Shown here piece after piece: positions 18,706 through 24,025 of a stretch of 28,650 nt of DNA. Origin of the DNA: CAYRPN01 sp964426135. Its GTDB lineage: Bacteria > Planctomycetota > Phycisphaerae > Phycisphaerales > Phycisphaeraceae. Made by a program: the position numbers and the translations under genes. Each line of letters starts with the position of its first letter. Position 1 is the first letter of the stretch. The notes beneath the pieces are model-generated. The model was not told the DNA's origin, did no database searches, and saw only the letters and a program-made list of their open reading frames with translations. The stretch covers positions 1-28,650 of the forward strand of contig CAYRPN010000069.1 of assembly GCA_964426135.1 (NCBI GenBank), given 5' to 3'.

Positions 18706-19610
18706 GACAGTTCGCTCCTCTCCGCGGCGATGGACGCCGGCGTGGCGGCGGCGATGGGCGCCTTGCGCCACGAGGCACTGAGTTTCTCGTAGCCGCGCCG
18801 CATCAGGGCGGGCAGTTCGACGAGGTAGTAGGCGTGCGCTTGCACGACGCTCATCAGGCGGTCAAGGATGAAACCCACGACGCCGATCACGATGATGCTG
18901 AGGATGATGTTGGGGTAGATCAGGCTGTTGTAGCCGTCCCATAGGAAAGCGCCGATGCCCGGCGTGCCGGTGAGCATCTCCGCCGCGACGATCGCCAGCC
19001 AGGCGATGCCCAGACTCAGGCGGAATCCCGTGAACATGTGCGGCAGCACGGCGGGAATCAGAATCTTGAAAAGCATTTTCGTTCTGGAGAGCTGCAGCAC
19101 GCGAGCCACGTTGAGATAGTCCTGCGGAATCGATCGCACGCCCACAGCGGTGTTCAAGACCGTCGGCCACATGGCGCACATGGCGATGGTGAACATCGCG
19201 GCGAACTCCGGCGCGGCCTTGCCCAGCGGATAGAAGAGCACCATGCCCAAGGGAAGCCAGGCGAGCGGCGACACCGGCCGCAGCACTTGGAAGATCGGAT
19301 CGAACATGCGGGTGAAGGTTGACGACAGGCCCAGGAAGAAACCCAGCGGCGTGCCGATCGCCAGGCCGATGAGGTAGCCCTTGGCGACGAGCTGCAGCGA
19401 AAGCCAGGTGAAGCGCAGGATGCCCTGATCCATCACGCCGCGGTAGGCGAACGGTTCGAGAATGTAGAGCTTGCTTTGCTGCCAGGTGGCAACCGGCGAG
19501 GGCAGGTTCTTGGAGAGATTCGAGCTGATGAACCACCACAGCGCCAGCACCAGCACGATGCCGATCATCGGCAGCAGGAACAAGTCGATGATGAGCTTGC
19601 GATACTTCAT
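18702..19610 (-). CDS. nrtB: Nitrate ABC transporter permease NrtB
   Basis: The 302-residue membrane protein has about six hydrophobic segments and the binding-protein-dependent permease region, with ARVLQLSRTKMLFKILIPAVLP as the coupling (EAA-type) loop followed by AAEMLTGTPGIGAFLWDG. It forms the nitrate/nitrite channel in the inner membrane. The ATG at 19610 overlaps the nrtS stop (ATGA) and has AGGAG at nine bases. The frame continues upstream to 19838, but that part is arginine-rich out-of-family sequence overlapping nrtS and is not expected to be translated. Confidence 0.93.
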   Translation of the reverse strand: MKYRKLIIDLFLLPMIGIVLVLALWWFISSNLSKNLPSPVATWQQSKLYILEPFAYRGVMDQGILRFTWLSLQLVAKGYLIGLAIGTPLGFFLGLSSTFTRMFDPIFQVLRPVSPLAWLPLGMVLFYPLGKAAPEFAAMFTIAMCAMWPTVLNTAVGVRSIPQDYLNVARVLQLSRTKMLFKILIPAVLPHMFTGFRLSLGIAWLAIVAAEMLTGTPGIGAFLWDGYNSLIYPNIILSIIVIGVVGFILDRLMSVVQAHAYYLVELPALMRRGYEKLSASWRKAPIAAATPASIAAERSELS

Positions 19611-19879
19611 GGCTGAAACTCCTGTCGGCGGCGGTCCATGTACGTGCTGGCCGCCGCGTAAAACGCCACGCTGAAAGTCACCAGCGGCGTGGCGATCGTC
19701 TTGATCACGACCGAGACGGTGACGCCGCCGTCGAACCAGGCATCGCCCTGATTGATCAGCACCTGCAGGGTTCCGACGATCACGCTGATCCGCAGCGAGC
19801 GTCGCCAGACTTCCGAAGCCCGCAGCGCGTCTTTCCAAAGAACCGGCTCCGTCGTGCGTGATGGGTCACTGCTTTTCAC
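19607..19879 (-). CDS. nrtS: Small membrane protein resembling nitrate/nitrite transporter NrtS
   Basis: This 90-residue protein has two hydrophobic segments: about residues 29-43 (SLRISVIVGTLQVLINQGD region) and about 54-77 (VVIKTIATPLVTFSVAFYAA). The VGT-x5-LINQGD block between them matches what I recall of NrtS, a small cyanobacterial nitrate/nitrite transport protein. It starts at GTG 19879 with GGAG six bases upstream and its stop overlaps the nrtB start, so it is a real operon member. It could be an independent low-capacity nitrate transporter or an accessory of the ABC system. The family assignment rests on motif recognition alone. Confidence 0.75.
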   Translation of the reverse strand: MKSSDPSRTTEPVLWKDALRASEVWRRSLRISVIVGTLQVLINQGDAWFDGGVTVSVVIKTIATPLVTFSVAFYAAASTYMDRRRQEFQP

Positions 19880-20115
19880 GCGAAACTCCGGGGCGAGCGA
19901 AGTTGGTGCGGCGGCGTCGCGGCGTCAGACCGTCTGTTCCGACTATTCCGACTCCCCTCCCTCTTAGGAACGGGCCCGAAACAACTTCGCGAATGGGCGG
20001 TCCTCTATTTAGTCGGCGGGCTTGCCCGCCGAGGGCGTCTCGGCGGGCAAGCCCGCCGGCTAAATCGGGAAGTCATTTCGATCCTATTCCTTAGCGAGGG
20101 GAGTTGTGAACCACG
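19880..20115. other. Spacer between nrtA and nrtS invaded by repeats
   Basis: The 236-bp spacer holds a fragment of the 118-bp repeat family (19949-19964), interrupted by the element at 19965-20094; bases 20095-20104 continue with GAGGGGAGTT, as expected for the other end of the interrupted repeat. No gene or separate promoter was recognised. Confidence 0.55.
19965..20094. mobile_element. 130-bp palindromic MITE-like element inside the nitrate operon
   Basis: The element is an imperfect palindrome end to end: it begins TAGGAAC and ends CTATTCCTTA, with further matching blocks (CGAAA/TTTCG, ACTTC/GAAGT) inwards. At its centre are 20-bp perfect arms (20014-20033 and 20039-20058) around a 5-base loop, and each arm can fold on itself (GGCGGG/CCCGCC). 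A closely similar copy is at 28462-28589 and an end fragment at 29-68. It carries no gene. Confidence 0.75.
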
Positions 20116-21408
20116 TCAACCCTTCAATCCACTCACCTCAAACGACGTCGCGTATTCCTCCGGCTTGGCCGGATCAAACGTCTTCCCGTCGAAGAGCGTC
20201 TCCGGCGCGGCACTGGCGCCGCCGTGGGCGTAGCCGATTTCCTTCATCGCTTCCTCGTAGATGTCCGGCCGCATCACCTGCTGGGCGATGCCGGCGTAAT
20301 CCGGCGCGCCTTCGACCATGCCCCAGCGGCGGAACTGCGTGACCCACCAGGTGGCGTACTTCGCCTGCGGATAATTGCAGTTGCGCTGCGAGAAGATCAT
20401 GTAGTTGGGATCGTCGTAAACGCGCCCATCGCCCATGTCGTATTTGCCGAGCATGCGGCCGAGGATCAGTTCCTTCGGGCAGTTGATGTAGGTGGGCCTG
20501 GAAACGATCTCGCACTGCTCGGGCCGATTCGCCAGATCATCGAGCCAGATGCTCGCTTCGTTGAGCGCCTTGAGCACCGCCTTGACGGTCTTGGGATTCT
20601 TTTCGGCGAACTCAGCGGTGAAAGCGCAGACCTTTTCAGGATGGTCCTTCCAGATGTCCTGCGTGTTGATCGCGGTGAAGCCGATGCCTTCGGTGACGGT
20701 GCGTGCGTTCCACGGTTCACCGACGCAGAAGCCATCCATCTTGCCGACCTTCATGTTCGCCACCATCTGCGGCGGCGGCACGGTGATAAGAGTCACATCC
20801 TTGTCCGGATGGATGCCGCCGGCGCCCAGGTAAAAGCGAGTCCACATGGCGTGCGTGCCGGGCGGGAACGTCATCGCGAAGGTGAGCGGCGTGCCTTTGG
20901 CTTTCGCCTCTTCGACAAACGGCTTGAGCGCTTTGGGATCCTTGCCGACCTTGCCTTTCAGATCGAGCTTCATCGAAATCGACTGCCCATTGCGATTGAG
21001 CAGCCAGGGAATCACCATCGGCTTCTTCGGCGAGCCGAGCAGGCCCATCGTCGAGGCGATCGGCATGCCGATGAGCATGTGCGTCGCCTGCGTTTCGCCG
21101 TTGGACAGCGCATCGCGAATGGCGGCCCAGTTGGCGAGTTTGCTCACCGTCGACTCGATGCCGTACTTCTTGAAAAGCCCCTTCTCGTGTGCGATGACGA
21201 TGGGGGAATTGTCGGTCAGCGCGATGATGCCGAAGTTCATCTTCGGATGCTCGGGGCCTTCGCCGCCGCCGACGTGAACCTGCGGGGTCGTGTTGTCCGC
21301 ACCGGATTCCGAGCATGCGGGCAGCGACGCGAGTCCGGCCGACAGCCCGGTGACGGCAGCGGCCTTGACGAAACGTCGACGCGAGAATGTGCGGTTTTGT
21401 TTTGGCAT
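20116..21408 (-). CDS. nrtA: Periplasmic nitrate-binding lipoprotein NrtA
   Basis: The 430-residue protein begins with a Tat signal (SRRRFVKAA at 9-17) that ends in a lipobox, LPAC, with C32 as the lipidation site; it is therefore exported folded and tethered to the membrane. The mature part is the nitrate/bicarbonate-binding family: NFGIIALTDNSPIVIAHEKG, GMPIASTMG, TVPPPQM and GFCVGEPWNA. It delivers nitrate or nitrite to NrtB. The ATG at 21408 has AGGA seven bases upstream; a frame open to 21588 runs through the regulatory leader and is rejected. It is the first structural gene after the leader and sigma-54 promoter, and is followed by a 236-bp spacer containing a repeat, which may reduce expression of downstream genes relative to this binding protein. 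Confidence 0.94.
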   Translation of the reverse strand: MPKQNRTFSRRRFVKAAAVTGLSAGLASLPACSESGADNTTPQVHVGGGEGPEHPKMNFGIIALTDNSPIVIAHEKGLFKKYGIESTVSKLANWAAIRDALSNGETQATHMLIGMPIASTMGLLGSPKKPMVIPWLLNRNGQSISMKLDLKGKVGKDPKALKPFVEEAKAKGTPLTFAMTFPPGTHAMWTRFYLGAGGIHPDKDVTLITVPPPQMVANMKVGKMDGFCVGEPWNARTVTEGIGFTAINTQDIWKDHPEKVCAFTAEFAEKNPKTVKAVLKALNEASIWLDDLANRPEQCEIVSRPTYINCPKELILGRMLGKYDMGDGRVYDDPNYMIFSQRNCNYPQAKYATWWVTQFRRWGMVEGAPDYAGIAQQVMRPDIYEEAMKEIGYAHGGASAAPETLFDGKTFDPAKPEEYATSFEVSGLKG

Positions 21409-21421
21409 AGTGGTGTCCTGG

Positions 21422-21480
21422 AAAAGCGAACAGCAACGGCGAGCATCGACCTGCCTCAGCAGGTCAGACGGACGCCGTTG
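21422..21480 (-). terminator. Terminator-like stem in nrtA leader
   Basis: CAACGGCG (21480-21473) pairs perfectly with CGCCGUUG (21441-21434), enclosing an inner 7-bp hairpin GACCUGC-UGAG-GCAGGUC (21465-21448). After the outer stem come CUGUUCGC and a short UUUU (21425-21422), so it is a weak U-run for an intrinsic terminator. Its 5' arm is the same sequence that forms the loop of hexaloop hairpin 2. Confidence 0.55.
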
Positions 21481-21484
21481 TCCG
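21469..21484 (-). promoter_or_regulatory. ANTAR hexaloop hairpin 2 (antiterminator)
   Basis: On the RNA, CGGAC (21484-21480) pairs with GUCCG (21473-21469) around the six-base loop AACGGC, which has A at position 1 and G at position 4. Formation removes the 5' arm of the terminator-like stem at 21480-21434. Confidence 0.65.
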
Positions 21485-21486
21485 GA

Positions 21487-21510
21487 TCGCATGTGCGGTG
21501 GCACATGCGA
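21487..21510 (-). promoter_or_regulatory. Strong 10-bp hairpin between the two hexaloops
   Basis: UCGCAUGUGC and GCACAUGCGA are exact complements around a CACC loop. The loop lacks the A1/G4 hexaloop pattern, so it is more likely a structural spacer than a NasT contact. Confidence 0.6.
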
Positions 21511-21536
21511 AGTTGATGGTGACTGCGACGCCGACA

Positions 21537-21550
21537 CGTCTTCGTTGACG
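21537..21550 (-). promoter_or_regulatory. ANTAR hexaloop hairpin 1
   Basis: On the RNA, CGUC (21550-21547) pairs with GACG (21540-21537) around the six-base loop AACGAA, with A at position 1 and G at position 4. It abuts the preceding long hairpin (21586-21551) without a gap, which could allow coaxial stacking and compensate for the short 4-bp stem. Confidence 0.55.
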
Positions 21551-21608
21551 GGCAAGGCATTCGGTCGTGTGCGACCTGCCTTCGCCACGCGGCGTCGAGA
21601 CAGGAAGA

Positions 21609-21624
21609 TGCAAACGCTGTGCCA
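21609..21624 (-). promoter_or_regulatory. Sigma-54 (RpoN) promoter of nrtA
   Basis: The minus strand reads TGGCACAGCGTTTGCA, matching the sigma-54 consensus TGGCAC-N5-TTGCA at every defined position, with the invariant GG (21623-21622) and GC (21611-21610) ten bases apart. Transcription would start near 21598, leaving a leader of about 190 nt before the nrtA ATG. Confidence 0.8.
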
Positions 21625-21682
21625 TGCGTTAGCAGCCTGAAATTCGCGGGTGGGCTGCCGCGCGAATGAGCGATGATGTGAT

Positions 21683-21706
21683 TTGCACCCCGGCGAGTGC
21701 CTGCAA
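21683..21706 (-). promoter_or_regulatory. Dyad upstream of the sigma-54 promoter, candidate activator site
   Basis: TTGCA (21706-21702) and TGCAA (21687-21683) are inverted copies, and GGTGCA lies in the right half, resembling half of an NtrC site. The centre is about 96 bp upstream of the predicted start, a usual distance for sigma-54 enhancer sites. The left half matches NtrC poorly and the spacing is off by one, so the identity of the activator is uncertain. A second dyad, ATTCGCG/CGCGAAT, lies at 21642-21667. Confidence 0.4.
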
Positions 21707-21768
21707 CATCAGCGGTGGCGATGGCATGTATTTGCCCCCTGCCCGCGGTTCCGATCCCCGTCCGCCGG

Positions 21769-23130
21769 TCAGATGCGCGCCGCCGCGGCGTTGATGCGAT
21801 CGCGCCACAGGGGTGACATGGCGTGCAACGGGAATCGAGCCAGATAGGCTGCCGTCGCCGCCGGATCGAAGGATGCGCCGTCGCAGAAGTGGTCCGCCGC
21901 CATCGCGATCGACCGATCATCGCAGCGCAGCATCCATGATTCCGCGTGCGTGCCTTCGTCCTTGTCGTCAGTCGATGGACAGGCGACACTGAGATCGGCC
22001 GCGGCGGCGCGGTACACGTCGCTCAGATACACCTGGCGGGCGATGGCTTCGATGTCGACGATGCGCTCCACATCGCCCCAGCGGATCATCTGCGTGACAA
22101 ACCACGCCGCGTGCGAACGCCAGGGAAATGTCGCGGCGTGTGCGTGGAACACGTGATAGTCCGGCAGCGATTCCGTCTCGGCATCGGCCGCCGCGCGAAA
22201 CTGCCCGAGCAGGGACAGTTCCAGCACATCGCGCGACACGCCCACATAGCCATCCTCGCAGAGCATCGCCGCCAGTTCGCCGCGATGCTCCTCCTGGTCC
22301 GCCCACTGCGCCGCTTCGATCAGCGCCCGCAGCAAAGCGCGGTGCGTGCCGGGATTCTCAATCGCCCACGCCTTCGTCACGCCCAGCACTTTCTCCGGCG
22401 CGTTCTGCCAGATGTCGTACCCCGTCACGATCGTGCGACCGACGCCTTGCGCCGCCGCCAGCGCGTTCCACGGTTCGCCCACGCAGTAGCCATCGATCTT
22501 CCCGCTGCGCAGGTGATCGACCATGCGCGGCGGCGGCACCACCGTCAGGCGAACATCGCGGGTCGGATCGATCCCCGCCGCCGCCAGCCAGTATCGAAGC
22601 AGATAATTGTGCGAGGAAAACGGGTGTACGACGGCAATCGTGAGCGGCGGAAGCTGCTCCCGCTTGCGCCGCTCGATCACCAGCCGCAGCGCCGGCGCCG
22701 ATGCGTGCCGGGTCGCCGCGGCCTGCGGATCGGCAGCGGCCATCTGATCGAAAAGGGCGCGTGACACCGTCACCGCGTTGCCGTTGAGCCCCAGGCTCAT
22801 TGCCGTCACCATCGGGCAGTCGAGCGCTTCGATGCCCAGCGCCGAAGCGATGGGAATGCCCGCGAGCATGTGGGCCGCGTCGAGCACCCCGGCGGCGAGT
22901 TTGTCGCGGATGCCAGCCCAGGACGCCTCGCGCGTGATCTGCACGTGCAGTCCGTGCTTGGCGAAAAAGCCCTTCTCCTGGGCCGCCACGATCGGCGCGC
23001 AGTCGGTCAGCGGAATGATGCCGATCCGCAACTGCGACTTCTCCGGCACGAACGCGCCGGTCGTGGCGGCTGTCGTGGCGGCTGTCGTGGCGGCGTCTGT
23101 TGCCGTTGAATGGGCGAGCGTTCGCGTCAT
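21769..23130 (-). CDS. nasS: Cytoplasmic nitrate sensor NasS, NrtA-like
   Basis: The 453-residue protein is homologous to NrtA (LRIGIIPLTDCAPIVAAQEKG, AGIPIASALG, TVVPPPRM, DGYCVGEPWNA) but has no signal peptide or lipobox, so it should stay in the cytoplasm. It directly follows the nasT gene with a 19-bp gap. In characterised NasS/NasT systems NasS holds NasT inactive and releases it when nitrate or nitrite binds; this gene fits that role. Residues about 12-24 are a threonine/alanine repeat encoded by three 12-bp repeats. The ATG at 23130 is the first start after nasT; the ribosome binding site is weak (GGGA). Confidence 0.88.
   Translation of the reverse strand: MTRTLAHSTATDAATTAATTAATTGAFVPEKSQLRIGIIPLTDCAPIVAAQEKGFFAKHGLHVQITREASWAGIRDKLAAGVLDAAHMLAGIPIASALGIEALDCPMVTAMSLGLNGNAVTVSRALFDQMAAADPQAAATRHASAPALRLVIERRKREQLPPLTIAVVHPFSSHNYLLRYWLAAAGIDPTRDVRLTVVPPPRMVDHLRSGKIDGYCVGEPWNALAAAQGVGRTIVTGYDIWQNAPEKVLGVTKAWAIENPGTHRALLRALIEAAQWADQEEHRGELAAMLCEDGYVGVSRDVLELSLLGQFRAAADAETESLPDYHVFHAHAATFPWRSHAAWFVTQMIRWGDVERIVDIEAIARQVYLSDVYRAAAADLSVACPSTDDKDEGTHAESWMLRCDDRSIAMAADHFCDGASFDPAATAAYLARFPLHAMSPLWRDRINAAAARI
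23060..23095 (-). repeat. Three tandem 12-bp repeats at the nasS N-terminus
   Basis: GTCGTGGCGGCT occurs three times (last base of the third copy changed), encoding Ala-Ala-Thr-Thr units in the N-terminal tail ahead of the ligand-binding domain. Confidence 0.85.
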
Positions 23131-23149
23131 GGCGGAATCCCGCGGCCGG

Positions 23150-23743
23150 TCAGGGCCGCTTCATCAGGTCGTGGTAATGAATCAGCTCGCGGGCCACCTC
23201 GGCCAGCTTCTTCTTCTGATCCATCGCAAGCTTGCGCAGCATCGCGTAAGCGTCCGGCTCCGGACACCCGCGCTCCCGCATGAGAATGCCCTTGGCGCGG
23301 TCGATCAGCTTGCGCTCCTCCAGCGTGGTGCGCGTGCGGCTCAGTTCTTCGCGCACGCTCTGGAACTCGCGAAACCGCGCGATCGCCACTTCGATGATCG
23401 GCCGCACGTGAGCCCGCACCAGTTCGTTCACCAGATAGGCCGAAACGCCCGCGCGGATCGCAGCCTCCACCGTTTCGCGATCGTCCTTGAGCGTGAACAT
23501 CACCACCGGGCGAGGCACCTCACGGTTGACGCGGGCAATCTGCTCCAGCATGTCGCGGTCCGGAGCATCGATGTCCATCAGGATCACATCGGGCTGCACC
23601 TCCCGCACGCAGTTCAGAAGATCCTGACTGGCGCCCGCCTGGATGATGCGCTGATACCCGTGGCTGCGCAGCGAGGCGACGACCGCGTCGGACCGCTGCA
23701 CATCCTCGTCCACCAGCAGAATGACCAGATCTTCGTGTGCCAC
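23150..23743 (-). CDS. nasT: ANTAR-domain antiterminator response regulator NasT
   Basis: The 197-residue protein has a receiver-like domain (LVILLVDEDVQRSD, candidate phospho-acceptor D57 in LMDID, K in FTLKDD) and a C-terminal ANTAR RNA-binding domain (about 140-195) with LEERKLIDRAKGILM and AYAMLRKLAM. ANTAR proteins bind paired hexaloop hairpins in leader RNAs and prevent termination. Its likely target is the leader before nrtA. It is paired with nasS. The frame opens upstream at TTG 23782, but that lies at or upstream of the start implied by a candidate sigma-54 promoter; the GTG at 23743 gives the usual NasT N-terminus and is preferred, although its ribosome binding site is weak. Confidence 0.9.
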   Translation of the reverse strand: MAHEDLVILLVDEDVQRSDAVVASLRSHGYQRIIQAGASQDLLNCVREVQPDVILMDIDAPDRDMLEQIARVNREVPRPVVMFTLKDDRETVEAAIRAGVSAYLVNELVRAHVRPIIEVAIARFREFQSVREELSRTRTTLEERKLIDRAKGILMRERGCPEPDAYAMLRKLAMDQKKKLAEVARELIHYHDLMKRP

Positions 23744-24025
23744 ATCAAGACTCGTCCCACAAGGCGCGCAGTGAAATCGCAATCACAGTTGCAATCCGAG
23801 TGCCGCGCCGAAAAAAACAGCACACCGCGAAAAGAACCACGATTCGAGGCACACGCAATGCAGGGACGAAGGACGGCGAGCCTAAACATTCGGCAGCCGC
23901 CTGATTTTGAGGCAGATGAGTTACCACTTGAAATGCCGTGCGAATGGCGCGGCAACAAGAACGACATCATCGCGACTCAAGAGATGCGCCCCCTACCATT
24001 TGCAACTGACATCCGCTCCAGATCC
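23744..24025. other. Intergenic region upstream of nasT
   Basis: This 282-bp gap between nasT and the PSCyt1/DUF1549 gene contains no recognised gene. It is locally richer in A and T than its surroundings and includes a run of seven A (plus strand) at about 23811. A candidate sigma-54 promoter for nasT is at 23804-23790. Confidence 0.5.
23790..23804 (-). promoter_or_regulatory. Candidate sigma-54 promoter of nasT
   Basis: The minus strand reads GGCACTCGGATTGCA, with GG and GC exactly ten bases apart and CAC and TTGCA in place. The base before GG is C rather than T and the base after GGCAC is T rather than G. The predicted start, near 23779, would leave about 36 nt before the nasT GTG. Confidence 0.5.

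Larger units (their letters stand above)
21409..21598 (-). ncRNA. Structured nrtA leader, predicted NasT (ANTAR) antitermination element
   Basis: From the predicted start near 21598 the leader RNA folds into consecutive elements. An 8-bp closing stem (21597-21590 with 21533-21526) encloses a long hairpin (21586-21551) and hexaloop hairpin 1 (21550-21537). A 10-bp hairpin with a CACC loop follows (21510-21487), then hexaloop hairpin 2 (21484-21469), which competes with the terminator-like stem (21480-21434). The nrtA ribosome binding site comes after. Two hexaloops with A1 and G4, the second exclusive with a terminator, is the arrangement recognised by ANTAR proteins. NasT, an ANTAR protein, is encoded just upstream. 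The 52-nt spacing between the two hexaloop hairpins, filled by a third hairpin, is unusual. Confidence 0.7.

Noticed and set aside
18702..19838. nrtB starting at 19838
   Set aside because: The extra 76 residues are arginine-rich, overlap nrtS in another frame and precede a well-placed ATG with AGGAG at 19610.
21487..21510. The 10-bp hairpin as the NasT-binding hexaloop
   Set aside because: Its loop is CACC (or CCACCG if opened by one pair) and lacks A1/G4; the flanking AACG hexaloops fit the rule.
21409..21588. In-frame upstream extension of nrtA
   Set aside because: It would place 60 residues before the Tat signal and translate the structured leader; the ATG at 21408 has its own ribosome binding site and yields a proper Tat lipoprotein signal.
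21605..21632. Hairpin AACGC-AUGGCACA-GCGUU as part of the leader RNA
   Set aside because: It coincides with the sigma-54 promoter itself and lies upstream of the predicted transcription start, so it would not be in the main nrtA transcript.
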